This document shows, piece by piece, positions 8,544 through 16,693 of a DNA stretch of 26,391 nucleotides. Under the pieces are notes generated by a model. It was not told where the DNA came from. It did no database searches and worked only from the letters and a program-made list of their open reading frames with translations. The translations under genes were made by a program, and so were the position numbers. Every line of letters begins with the position of its first letter. Within the stretch, counting starts at the first letter, position 1. The stretch comes from JAERML01 sp035687895 (lineage in GTDB: Bacteria; Bacteroidota; Ignavibacteria; UBA10030; UBA6906), in contig DASRUE010000123.1 in assembly GCA_035687895.1 (NCBI GenBank), positions 1-26,391 on the forward strand, read 5' to 3'.

Positions 8544-9836
8544 CTACCGCCCCAGCCCCTTCATGCCTATGTCCCTCCTGAACTGCATTCCCGCAAACTC
8601 AATCTTTGAGACTCCCTTGTATGCATCACGGATAGTTGATGCAAGATCACCTTCCTTTCGCGACGCCGTCACTCCGAGCACTCTTCCACCGGATGTGACC
8701 AGTTTCCCTTCGATTCGGGTTGTTCCGGCATGAAACACCATGACATTGGACAGACCATTCAGTTTATCCAATCCATTTATCAGCTTGCCCGATGCATAAG
8801 CATCCGGATATCCCTTCGATGCCAGGACAACGCAGACGGCTGAGCCCGTCCACGCTGAGCCACCCCCATGTTCCGACGGCTCGATTCGTCCTACTGCCGA
8901 AGCTTCCAGCAGACTTACCAAATCCCGTTCATACATCGGAAGTACGACCTGGGTTTCCGGATCGCCGAACCGGCAGTTATACTCAACAACCTTGGGGCCT
9001 GCTCCGGTAATCATAAGTCCAACATACAAACACCCTTTGTAAGGTCTTCCTTCAGCAGACATTCCGCGCAACGTCGGCTCGATGATTGTCCGCTCAACTG
9101 TCCGAAGGACATCTGGGGTTACCATCGGTGCCGGGGCATACGCACCCATGCCGCCTGTGTTTTTTCCCTCATCATGATCGAACACACGCTTGTGGTCCTG
9201 TGCTGGAGCGAGTGTGACATGCCGTGTCCCATCGCAGATCGCAAACACCGAGGCTTCTTCACCAGTCATGAACTCTTCGATAACGACGACCGTACCCGCT
9301 ACGCCGAACGATCGTTGCCCCATCATCGCTTCCAGAGCATCCAGTGCTTCGTCGTGCTTCCGTGCAATGACGACCCCTTTGCCTGCCGCAAGTCCATCTG
9401 CTTTCAACACGACCGGATATGTGACTGACCCGAGGTAGCGCGCTGCCTCCTGCCGCTGGGGCAATGTGAATGTCTTGTAAGCCGATGTTGGGATTCCGTG
9501 ACGTTGCATGAATTCCTTCGCGAATGCCTTGCTCCACTCCAGTTCAGCGGCTGCTCTGGTCGGACCGAAGATCGCGTGACCGTGTGCGACGAAGAAGTCC
9601 ACAATCCCCTCAGCAAGCGGTTGTTCTGGCCCAACAATGGTAAGATCGACCTTTTTCTCCTTGACGAACTTCAGTAGCCCTTCAAAGTCCGTGGGCGAAA
9701 GAGGAATGCATCCTGCAAGGGACCCGATCCCGGGGTTGCCTGGTGCGCAGTAGATCTTTTGAACACGGGCGCTCTGGCTGATTTTCCAGACCAGCGCGTG
9801 CTCTCTGCCGCCCGAGCCGATGACGAGGATGCGCAT
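8544..9836 (-). CDS. purD: Phosphoribosylamine-glycine ligase (GAR synthetase)
   Basis: About 430 residues, the usual PurD length. It begins with MRILVIGSGGREHALVWKI and has APGNPGI, an ATP-grasp core (VLKADGLAAGKGVV, VVIEEFMTGEEASVFA), the diagnostic DHKRVFDHDEGKNTGGMGAY, and VVEYNCRFGDPETQ with metal-binding Glu and Asn. It catalyses step two of de novo purine synthesis: phosphoribosylamine plus glycine plus ATP gives glycinamide ribonucleotide. I start it at the ATG at 9836, which matches relatives; an in-frame TTG 12 bases upstream would overlap the previous gene. The previous stop and this ATG form TGAGATG, consistent with coupled translation. guaB, another purine gene, lies two genes further upstream in the same run. 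Confidence 0.96.
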   Translation of the reverse strand: MRILVIGSGGREHALVWKISQSARVQKIYCAPGNPGIGSLAGCIPLSPTDFEGLLKFVKEKKVDLTIVGPEQPLAEGIVDFFVAHGHAIFGPTRAAAELEWSKAFAKEFMQRHGIPTSAYKTFTLPQRQEAARYLGSVTYPVVLKADGLAAGKGVVIARKHDEALDALEAMMGQRSFGVAGTVVVIEEFMTGEEASVFAICDGTRHVTLAPAQDHKRVFDHDEGKNTGGMGAYAPAPMVTPDVLRTVERTIIEPTLRGMSAEGRPYKGCLYVGLMITGAGPKVVEYNCRFGDPETQVVLPMYERDLVSLLEASAVGRIEPSEHGGGSAWTGSAVCVVLASKGYPDAYASGKLINGLDKLNGLSNVMVFHAGTTRIEGKLVTSGGRVLGVTASRKEGDLASTIRDAYKGVSKIEFAGMQFRRDIGMKGLGR

Positions 9837-9837
9837 C

Positions 9838-11124
9838 TCAAGGTTCAAAGAGTGACTCGAATACTCTAACGAGATTGCCGGTCAGCGTTACCCGGTTGTA
9901 CTTATCAACGATCTCAGGACTGGGACCGATGAGCTGGTTTCGCTCAAACTTCACAAAGTACTCTTCGATTGCCTTCTTGATTCCCGCAACGTCCGTGGGG
10001 GGAACGACGGTTCCCCCTGCCTCCAGGATTGTGGACTTGAGGAACCCGTCCGGGGCGCATCCGAGTATGGGCTTTTGAGCACCAATGTACTCATAGGTCT
10101 TTCCCGGCGAACCGACCTCATCTCCGACAACAACCCACAATACATCCGACGCGAGCAACTGATTGATGCACTCGTGGTGGGGTACATATCCCATGACGTT
10201 GACGGAGTCCTGAAGCTGGAGTTTGTTCACAAGCTTGATGTTCTCATCCCGGAAGTTTCCGACGAACCGCGCCTCAATGCGTCCACGCAACTTTGGCTTT
10301 TCCTGAAACAAATCATGGAGCGCCTGCAGGAAGTAGTCCGGCACCCGGTCTTCCCAAAAAATTCCCGCGTACGTAATTCGCATTCTGCCCGGCGTTCGCG
10401 GGATGGCAGGTTGACCCTCACGGCGGAAGTCCTCCGGGTCAAAACCCTGAGGAATGATATCCACGTCATGATAGGAGAGAAATGGATAGCGTGAGATCAG
10501 CGATTCTTTCACACGCCGGTTGGTGGTGATGACGTGGCTGCTCGCCCGGAGTGAATTCCGTTCGAGCACGTAATGGCGGTACTTGTGCAACTTCGTAGGG
10601 TAGAACTTGAACGGATAGTCAAGCCAGGGATCGCGATAATCGAACACAAGCGGCTTGTTGATGCGGGACTTCAATTCTGCACCAATCAGAAAGTCTGTGA
10701 ATGGTGGGGCGGTTGCAAAAATCAAATCAAACGGTGATTCGGTGTGCGCGGCAAGAGCACTGGCCACGGCTTTCTTCTTCCATCCAATCTTATTGTCGGG
10801 AATGAAGAGTGTATCGCTTACACGACTCAGAAACTTGCGCGAGCGTTCGGATGGAAGCTTCACGACTTCCTTTTTTGCGAAGATTTTCCCCGGTCCGGCG
10901 GCTTCCGTCCGGAGAATCCGTATTGGCCGGCCTGCCAATTCCTGAAGCAAAGTGTTATCCTGCGCAAAGTAGCCAACCGGATCCACAGTAAGCACTGTGG
11001 GATGCCAACCGAATTGGGGAAGATATTTCACAAATTTTAACGTCCGCTGAACGCCGCTCAGTCCCATCGGGGGAAAATAGTAGGCAATGATAAGTACCTT
11101 GCGCGGTGGAACGTCGAGAGCCAT
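9838..11124 (-). CDS. Glycosyltransferase, GT4-like (GT-B fold)
   Basis: About 428 residues. The N-terminal domain begins VLIIAYYFPPMGLSGVQR, the usual family-4 opening with the glycine-rich acceptor-side loop. FDYRDPWLDYPF and later IDIIPQGFDPEDF (domain linker) also match the family. The C-terminal donor-binding domain has ARFVGNFRDEN, VNVMGYVPHHEC and YEYIGAQKPILG, with an E-x7-E-like region near SPGKTYEYIGAQKP. It probably uses a nucleotide-sugar to extend a surface glycan in the cytoplasm; donor and acceptor are unknown. The ATG at 11124 follows the peptidase stop (TGA at 11129-11131) by four bases; a TTG 12 bases upstream is possible but would overlap that gene. Confidence 0.88.
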   Translation of the reverse strand: MALDVPPRKVLIIAYYFPPMGLSGVQRTLKFVKYLPQFGWHPTVLTVDPVGYFAQDNTLLQELAGRPIRILRTEAAGPGKIFAKKEVVKLPSERSRKFLSRVSDTLFIPDNKIGWKKKAVASALAAHTESPFDLIFATAPPFTDFLIGAELKSRINKPLVFDYRDPWLDYPFKFYPTKLHKYRHYVLERNSLRASSHVITTNRRVKESLISRYPFLSYHDVDIIPQGFDPEDFRREGQPAIPRTPGRMRITYAGIFWEDRVPDYFLQALHDLFQEKPKLRGRIEARFVGNFRDENIKLVNKLQLQDSVNVMGYVPHHECINQLLASDVLWVVVGDEVGSPGKTYEYIGAQKPILGCAPDGFLKSTILEAGGTVVPPTDVAGIKKAIEEYFVKFERNQLIGPSPEIVDKYNRVTLTGNLVRVFESLFEP

Positions 11125-11128
11125 GGGG

Positions 11129-12199
11129 TCAGACAATTATGAGTTTCTTTGGAGCCGCGTTCAGAACCTCACATCCGCGCCGGGTGAGCAGAACATCATC
11201 CTCGATCCGGACCCCGCCAAATCCACCGATGTAGATGCCGGGTTCAATTGTCACCACACTCCCTGCATGCAATTCTTCCGTGCTCCGGGAGGACACTCGC
11301 GGACGTTCGTGGACCTGCAATCCGAGGCCGTGACCGAGTGAGTGGGAAAAGTGCTTACCATATCCTGCGCGGGTAATGCTGCGCCGTGCGACAGCGTCGA
11401 GGTCTCGGGCCATCATGCCGGCCCGGGCTGCGGCAACGGCTTCCGTTTGCGCTTGGAGAACAGCGTTGTACATCTCCTTGGCTCTCCCCGATATCCTTCC
11501 AACACCGATCGTGCGCGTGAGATCTGAATTGTACCCACGCACGGTACACCCGAAATCGAGCGTCACCATCTCGCCACTCTTGATCCGCTTTGTTGTTGCA
11601 CGGGCGTGCGGCAGCGAACCCCGTTCTCCACTCGCCACAATAGGCTCGAAAGCATCCTTCTCGGCGCCGAACTTTCGGTGGAGATAGGAAATTTCCGCGG
11701 CAACATCCGATTCCGGCAGACCAGGGCGGATGCCCGACAGGAGTTGATGAAAGACTTTGTCGCTTATCGCCACCGCAGAACGAATTGCATTTAGCTCCTC
11801 TTCGTCTTTTATGAGCGCGAGGTTCTCCACAAGATCAGAAGTAGGGACAAACGAAACAGACGGGAAGAGCTTTTTGAGTCCGCGGTACTGTGCATAAGTA
11901 ACGGAATGGGACTCGAACCCAACCGTCTTGCAATCGGCAAGGGCGTTTCGTTTCGCCGCCTCTTCCGAGAGACCCCCGGCAGCGATGACTCGCCGAAGGC
12001 CTTTCACTTCCACCTTGCTTTGCAGGAGATACCGTTGGTCAGTCAGAAAGAGAGCACCGTTCTTGCGTACAATGCAAAGAGCGTTGGAACCGGAAAAATT
12101 GGTAAGGTACCGAACGTTAAAAATTGACGACACAATAAGCCCATCGAGACCGCGCGCGAGGAGTTGGTGGCGCAGCCGGCGAATTCTGTGTCGGGTCAT
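11129..12199 (-). CDS. M24 family metallopeptidase, Xaa-Pro aminopeptidase-like
   Basis: 356 residues: an N-terminal creatinase-like domain (about 1-125) and a C-terminal pita-bread catalytic domain. All five dinuclear-metal ligands are visible: Asp215 in VTLDFG, Asp226 in NSDLTRTI, His290 in SLGHGLGL, Glu319 in TIEPGIY and Glu333 in RIEDDVL. The supporting His297 of VHERP is also present. Family members remove N-terminal residues preceding proline or cleave Xaa-Pro dipeptides; the length fits the short bacterial PepP/PepQ-like group, and sequence alone does not separate these. It starts 17 bases after the guaB stop with no clear Shine-Dalgarno site and precedes the glycosyltransferase by four bases. 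Confidence 0.93.
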   Translation of the reverse strand: MTRHRIRRLRHQLLARGLDGLIVSSIFNVRYLTNFSGSNALCIVRKNGALFLTDQRYLLQSKVEVKGLRRVIAAGGLSEEAAKRNALADCKTVGFESHSVTYAQYRGLKKLFPSVSFVPTSDLVENLALIKDEEELNAIRSAVAISDKVFHQLLSGIRPGLPESDVAAEISYLHRKFGAEKDAFEPIVASGERGSLPHARATTKRIKSGEMVTLDFGCTVRGYNSDLTRTIGVGRISGRAKEMYNAVLQAQTEAVAAARAGMMARDLDAVARRSITRAGYGKHFSHSLGHGLGLQVHERPRVSSRSTEELHAGSVVTIEPGIYIGGFGGVRIEDDVLLTRRGCEVLNAAPKKLIIV

Positions 12200-12216
12200 G
12201 AGGTGAGCGATGCGCG

Positions 12217-13683
12217 TTAGAGATGATAGTTGGGTGCTTCTTTGGTAATGGAGATGTCGTGGGGATGGCTCTCTCGCAAGCCCGCATCAGACATACGGAC
12301 AAAGCGGGCATTGGCTTTCAACTCCGCCACCGTGTGTGCCCCGCAATATCCCATTGCGGCACGAAGTCCTCCGACCATCTGGTACACGGTATCTCCCAGC
12401 GGACCTTTGTATGGTACGCGACCTTCGATCCCTTCGGGAACGAGCTTCTGAAGGTCGTCTTCAGCATCCTGGAAATATCGGTCTCTGCTCCCTTGCTTCA
12501 TCGCCTCCAGAGACCCCATGCCGCGGTACACCTTGTAGCTTCGTCCTTCATACAATACCTTGTCGCCGGGACTCTCTTCCACGCCCGCAAAAAGGCCTCC
12601 GATCATAACGGCATCTGCCCCTGCCGCCAGCGCCTTGGCTATGTCCCCTGTCTGCTTGATTCCCCCATCGGCAATCAGGGGAATGCGCGCCTTTGACGCC
12701 ACTTTTGCACATTCCAATATCGCGGTGAGTTGAGGGACGCCGACTCCGGCGACTACCCTCGTGGTGCAAATCGAGCCGGGACCGATGCCGACCTTAATTG
12801 CGTCAGCGCCCGCCCGAATCAAGTCACGCGTTGCCTCCGTTGTCCCTACGTTTCCCGCCATGAGCTCCAGAGAAGGAAACTCCTTCCGGACCCGACGCAC
12901 CATTTCCATCACGCCGTGCGAGTGACCATGAGCAGTATCAATAACAACAAGATCCACATCCGCACGAGTGAGTGCTTTCACCCGGTCAATTGTATCGGCG
13001 GTGACGCCAACAGCGGCCCCGACACGGAGACGTCCGTGCTGATCTTTGCATGCATCAGGGTGCCTTCGCTTTTTCTGGATATCCTTGAACGTAATAAGGC
13101 CTTTAAGCACACCGTGCTTGTCAACAACAGGAAGTTTCTCGACCTTGTGTTTTTGCAGTATTCGCTCTGCCTGTTCGAGCTTTGTTCCCATCGGCGCTGT
13201 GACGAGATTCTCCCGCGTCATGATGTCGGCTACCGATTGATTCTCGTCAGGCTCAAAACGGAGGTCCCGATTGGTGATTATTCCGATGAGCCTGTTTGAT
13301 CCATCCACGACCGGGATGCCGGAGATCTTGTATTTGTTCATCAACGCAAGGACATCCCGCACTTTCTGGTCTGCGCGGACAGTGATGGGGTCGAGGATCA
13401 TACCGCTTTCGGAACGCTTAACGCGATCGACCTCTTCCGCCTGGCGAACGATAGCCATGTTCTTGTGAAGAATTCCCATCCCACCCTCCCGCGCAATGGC
13501 AATTGCCATTTCAGATTCGGTCACCGTGTCCATCGCCGCACTGAGGAGAGGAATGTTCAGTTCGATTGAGCGCGTGAGCTTCGTGCGGACGTTGACCTCG
13601 CGGGGGAGGACGCCAGACTTCGCTGGTACAAGAAGAACGTCATCGTACGTAAGTGCTTCGCCAATAATCTTAAGTCGTGCCAC
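12217..13683 (-). CDS. guaB: Inosine-5'-monophosphate dehydrogenase
   Basis: 488 residues, full length. The TIM-barrel catalytic domain starts at ALTYDDVLLVPAKSGVLP and is interrupted by two CBS domains (about 95-210). The catalytic Cys306 sits in GIGPGSICTTR, followed by the phosphate-binding loop IADGGIKQTGD and the flap (YRGMGSLEAM, then EGRVPYKGP). It oxidises IMP to XMP with NAD, the committed step to GMP; CBS domains in this family bind ATP/GTP and set allosteric control. The start is GTG at 13683, the only start that gives the usual MARLKIIGEALTYDD N-terminus; no strong Shine-Dalgarno precedes it. It is separated by 85 bases from the upstream dehydrogenase gene. Confidence 0.97.
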   Translation of the reverse strand: MARLKIIGEALTYDDVLLVPAKSGVLPREVNVRTKLTRSIELNIPLLSAAMDTVTESEMAIAIAREGGMGILHKNMAIVRQAEEVDRVKRSESGMILDPITVRADQKVRDVLALMNKYKISGIPVVDGSNRLIGIITNRDLRFEPDENQSVADIMTRENLVTAPMGTKLEQAERILQKHKVEKLPVVDKHGVLKGLITFKDIQKKRRHPDACKDQHGRLRVGAAVGVTADTIDRVKALTRADVDLVVIDTAHGHSHGVMEMVRRVRKEFPSLELMAGNVGTTEATRDLIRAGADAIKVGIGPGSICTTRVVAGVGVPQLTAILECAKVASKARIPLIADGGIKQTGDIAKALAAGADAVMIGGLFAGVEESPGDKVLYEGRSYKVYRGMGSLEAMKQGSRDRYFQDAEDDLQKLVPEGIEGRVPYKGPLGDTVYQMVGGLRAAMGYCGAHTVAELKANARFVRMSDAGLRESHPHDISITKEAPNYHL

Positions 13684-13768
13684 AAGGTTTGTTCTCTTAG
13701 GGTGAGAAATCTGTCTGTTGTTGGCTACATTTTTTCAACGCTGGTGCGCAGGAAGCCGACGCCTACCC

Positions 13769-14938
13769 CTACATGAAAGCCCCAATACCGGTGATATCTT
13801 CCCCCACAATAAGTGTGTGCATTTCGTGCGTCCCTTCATAGGTAATGACAGATTCGAGATTCGCCGCATGGCGCATCACCGGGTAATCATCCAGAATCCC
13901 ATTAGCTCCCAGAATGCCGCGTGCTTCGCGGGCTATCTCCAGTGCATGAAAGACATTGTTCCGCTTTGCCATGGAGATCTGCTGAAAGCGGACCTTTCCA
14001 GCATCCTTCAGACGTCCAAGCTGAACGCACATGAGCTGTGCCTTGGTAATCTCGGTGACCATGTGAACCAGTCGGTTCTGTGTCAACTGAAACGCGGCAA
14101 TCGGTTTGTCAAACTGGATGCGGGACTTGGCGTAGTTCAAAGCAACATCGTAGCAAGCCATTGCGGCACCGATCGCTCCCCAGGCAATTCCATAACGGGC
14201 CTGAGTGAGACAACCCAAAGGTAGCTTCAGACCATTCCCTTTCGGGAGTATATTCTCCTTCGGAATGTGAACATCCTGGAGGATCAACTCAGACGTTACC
14301 GAGGCTCGGAGTGAATGCTTCCCCTTCATTTCGGGAGCGCTGAACCCTTTCGTCCCCTTCTCTACCAGGAATCCATGAACAACGCCGTTCAGTTTGGCCC
14401 ATACTACGGCAACATCTGCCAGTGTTCCATTGGTGATCCACATCTTGGCGCCATTTAAAACATAACCGTCGGAGGTCTCTACCGCTCGCGTGATCATACC
14501 ACCCGGATTCGACCCGAAGTCCGGCTCGGTTAGTCCGAAGCAACCGATTTTTTCTCCCTTTGCAAGTTTTGGAAGCCAGTGACTCTTCTGGACGTCTGAC
14601 CCGTACGCAAAAATCGGATACATGACAAGCGCACTCTGGACGGAAGCAAAGCTCCGCACCCCACTGTCCCCGCGTTCCAGTTCCTGCATGACAAGACCGT
14701 ATGCAACGTTGTTCATTTCTGCGCAACCATATTGCGCGGGAAGTGTCGCACCGAAGAGGCCCAACTCAGCCATTTTGCCAACCAGGTCCAAAGGAAATGT
14801 CCCCGCGCGATTGTGCTTTTCGATAACGGGAAGGACGTTGTCGTCCACAAACTCCCGAACCGTGTTGCGGACGAGAATTTCTTCCTCACTCAAAAGGGAA
14901 TCCACGTTATAGTAGTCTACACCTTGGAACTTCTGCAT
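13769..14938 (-). CDS. Acyl-CoA dehydrogenase, glutaryl-CoA dehydrogenase-like
   Basis: 389 residues. It follows the glutaryl-CoA dehydrogenase pattern closely: GYGCAxM-like QYGCAEMNNVAYG, SVQSALVMYPIFAYGS, GCFGLTEPDFGSNPGGM, QARYGIAWGAIGAA, and TYEGTHEMHTLIVG with catalytic Glu368. Arg95, Ser96 and Ser99 in GVRSFASVQS match residues that bind the terminal carboxylate of glutaryl-CoA in characterised enzymes, so a dicarboxyl-CoA substrate is plausible. Known homologues oxidise and decarboxylate glutaryl-CoA to crotonyl-CoA in lysine and aromatic catabolism; some only dehydrogenate. It is the first gene of the long minus-strand run, behind a promoter and terminator-like leader hairpin. The ATG has no strong ribosome-binding site. 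Confidence 0.93.
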   Translation of the reverse strand: MQKFQGVDYYNVDSLLSEEEILVRNTVREFVDDNVLPVIEKHNRAGTFPLDLVGKMAELGLFGATLPAQYGCAEMNNVAYGLVMQELERGDSGVRSFASVQSALVMYPIFAYGSDVQKSHWLPKLAKGEKIGCFGLTEPDFGSNPGGMITRAVETSDGYVLNGAKMWITNGTLADVAVVWAKLNGVVHGFLVEKGTKGFSAPEMKGKHSLRASVTSELILQDVHIPKENILPKGNGLKLPLGCLTQARYGIAWGAIGAAMACYDVALNYAKSRIQFDKPIAAFQLTQNRLVHMVTEITKAQLMCVQLGRLKDAGKVRFQQISMAKRNNVFHALEIAREARGILGANGILDDYPVMRHAANLESVITYEGTHEMHTLIVGEDITGIGAFM

Positions 14939-14971
14939 GCGGGTGTCTTGGCTGGCTCAAAATGGAAAAAA

Positions 14972-14999
14972 GCCCTGTACTCGAAAAGCTACACAGGGC
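14972..14999 (-). terminator. Terminator-like hairpin in the leader of the dehydrogenase/guaB run (possible attenuator)
   Basis: On the minus strand a perfect 7-bp stem (GCCCTGT / ACAGGGC) with a 14-base loop is followed directly by six T residues (14966-14971). This is a standard intrinsic-terminator layout. It lies between the promoter at 15024-15052 and the ATG at 14938, only about 27 bases before the start codon, so an unconditional terminator would silence the genes below it. A short competing pairing (CTGGC at the start of the hairpin with GCCAG just downstream) could act as antiterminator; that is inference. Confidence 0.65.
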
Positions 15000-15023
15000 C
15001 AGGAAAGGCGTAAATTGTGCACA

Positions 15024-15052
15024 AATAAACAGAATTATTGCTTCAAAGTCAA
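15024..15052 (-). promoter_or_regulatory. Sigma-70-like promoter for the acyl-CoA dehydrogenase/guaB run
   Basis: Read on the minus strand, TTGACT (-35, at 15047-15052) is followed by exactly 17 bases and TTTATT (-10, at 15024-15029). Transcription would start near 15017, giving a leader of about 80 bases that contains the terminator-like hairpin at 14972-14999. The spacing is optimal and the -35 box is one base from consensus. Bacteroidota housekeeping sigma factors can prefer a different consensus, so the call is moderate. Confidence 0.55.
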
Positions 15053-15085
15053 GGCACTGTAAGCACGCCAGTTCGCGCAATAGAG

Positions 15086-15120
15086 AAAGCCGAACCCGCT
15101 GGTCAGGCGCATTCGGCTTT
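15086..15120 (-). terminator. Hairpin, probable terminator of the signalling genes
   Basis: A perfect 9-bp stem (AAAGCCGAA / TTCGGCTTT) encloses a 17-base loop. On the minus strand it lies about 135 bases after the stop of the NtrC-type regulator and upstream of the next promoter. The following tract is TTTCTCTATT, only moderately U-rich, so termination may be partial or factor-assisted. No other gene would use it. Confidence 0.5.
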
Positions 15121-15146
15121 CGGAAGGAGAGATGAGATGTAGTACT

Positions 15147-15167
15147 GGTCAGTTGAGTATACTGACC
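15147..15167. repeat. Perfect inverted repeat, 7-bp arms
   Basis: GGTCAGT and ACTGACC are separated by 7 bases. The dyad lies in the region between the NtrC-type regulator stop and its probable terminator. It has no T-tract, so it is not itself an intrinsic terminator; it may be a 3'-end stem in the mRNA or a protein-binding site. Confidence 0.45.
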
Positions 15168-15255
15168 TTCGCAAAGAAAGTTTCACGTCCCCAACAAATT
15201 AATGTGGGAGTGTTGAAGAAAGGCCTTACGGCGAAGCGAGCAGTGGAAGGGTGGG

Positions 15256-16641
15256 CTAGTCCGCTACTCTCATTCCGTATTGTTTGATCTTCAAGTAGAG
15301 GGTTTTCTTGCTAATGCCCAATGCATTGGCGGTCTTGGTCCGGCTGTAGTTCTGCTGCTTCAGAACCTTCTCGATATGAATTCTTTCAACCTCTTCGAGC
15401 GAGAGAACACCTTCCGGAATACCGGTGGACGATGAGCCTGATGTCGCTGTTCCGGACGGACGATCCGAGCGATGGAAGTACATGGAAAGATCTGGTTCCT
15501 CCACATAGTCGCTGGAGGAAAGAAGTACGGCTCCCTCAAGCACGTGCTCCAACTCGCGGACGTTCCCTGGCCAGTCATGTGAGAGAAGAAGGTCCAGCGC
15601 ACCGGGGGAGAGCTTCTTGACGTTCTTGGTCTTTGCCTTTCGTATGAGGAAGAAGTCAGCAAGGATCGGTATATCTTCCTTTCGTTCCTTCAGCAGTGGC
15701 ATACGGAGGGTTACCACATTCAGTCGATAGAGCAAATCCTCACGGAACCGTCCTGCGGTCACTTCCTCACGCAAATCTTTATTGGTCGCGGTGATCACAC
15801 GAACATCAACGGTGAGCAGGTTTGTTCCACCCACCCGGCGGAATTCTCCCGTTTCAAGAAAACGCAGTAGCTTTGGCTGGATCGCAGGGCTGATATCCCC
15901 AACCTCGTCCAGAAACAGCGTTCCACCGTTTGCAACCTCCACGAGCCCTTGCTTTGTGGTATACGCGTTTGTGAAAGCACCTTTCTCATGGCCAAACAAT
16001 TCGCTTTCAAGCAATGTATCCGGAATGGACGCGCAGTTGACTGCAACGAAGGGCCGGTTGTTGCGTGGACTGCGTCGATGGATCAAGTTGGCAATGAGTT
16101 CCTTTCCTGTCCCGCTCGCGCCCTGGATCAGGACGAACGAATCACTTTCCGCAAAACGTGAGGCACTTTCCACTAGTTTGAGGAACGCTGGGCTCTGACC
16201 GATGAGCTCGAAATTGCCAGCTTTGCGCGAGAGTTCACTCTTCATCAACTTGTTATCGATGAATAGCTGCTTCCTCTCAATCGCGCGATGGATGGTGTTG
16301 AACAGCTCATCGATGTCGTACGGCTTGGCAAGAAAATCATACGCCCCCAGCTTGATCGTCTGGATGGCAGTTTTGACGTCAGCGTAGTTGGTAAGGATGA
16401 TGACCTGCGTGGTGGGGGAGTACTCGTGGAGGAACTTGAGCACTTCGATGCCGCTCACGCGCGGCATACGGATATCGAGCAGCACAACATCGTACACTTT
16501 GGCCTGAATCTGGTTGATGGCCTGGCCACCATCCGAAGCAGTATCCACTGCAAACTCCTCTGTCTCAGCGAGCTCACTCTCCAAAAGCGTTCGGAGGGAT
16601 TCTTCATCGTCAACAATGAGGAGATTGAATTTCTTTGACAT
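15256..16641 (-). CDS. NtrC-type response regulator with GAFTNA loop
   Basis: About 461 residues: a receiver with VDDEE, phosphoacceptor Asp56 in LLDIRMPR and the lysine of KPYD; an AAA+ domain with Walker A GASGTGKE and Walker B LFLDEVGD; and a C-terminal Fis-type helix-turn-helix (YSRTKTANALGISKKTLYLK). The loop that contacts sigma-54 reads GAFTNA (coded at 15964-15981) where the consensus is GAFTGA. It may still use sigma-54, or act differently; sequence cannot say. The ATG at 16641 gives the family-typical MSKKFNLLIVDDE start; in-frame alternatives are ATG at 16671 and GTG at 16701, the last overlapping the previous gene. No candidate has a good Shine-Dalgarno site. It lies directly downstream of a stand-alone receiver gene, probably co-transcribed from the promoter at 17151-17179. 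Confidence 0.92.
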   Translation of the reverse strand: MSKKFNLLIVDDEESLRTLLESELAETEEFAVDTASDGGQAINQIQAKVYDVVLLDIRMPRVSGIEVLKFLHEYSPTTQVIILTNYADVKTAIQTIKLGAYDFLAKPYDIDELFNTIHRAIERKQLFIDNKLMKSELSRKAGNFELIGQSPAFLKLVESASRFAESDSFVLIQGASGTGKELIANLIHRRSPRNNRPFVAVNCASIPDTLLESELFGHEKGAFTNAYTTKQGLVEVANGGTLFLDEVGDISPAIQPKLLRFLETGEFRRVGGTNLLTVDVRVITATNKDLREEVTAGRFREDLLYRLNVVTLRMPLLKERKEDIPILADFFLIRKAKTKNVKKLSPGALDLLLSHDWPGNVRELEHVLEGAVLLSSSDYVEEPDLSMYFHRSDRPSGTATSGSSSTGIPEGVLSLEEVERIHIEKVLKQQNYSRTKTANALGISKKTLYLKIKQYGMRVAD

Positions 16642-16693
16642 CGGCGAGTTTACTTTTTGTCCGGCTGTCATAACCTCGCCGGAATCCGGTATT

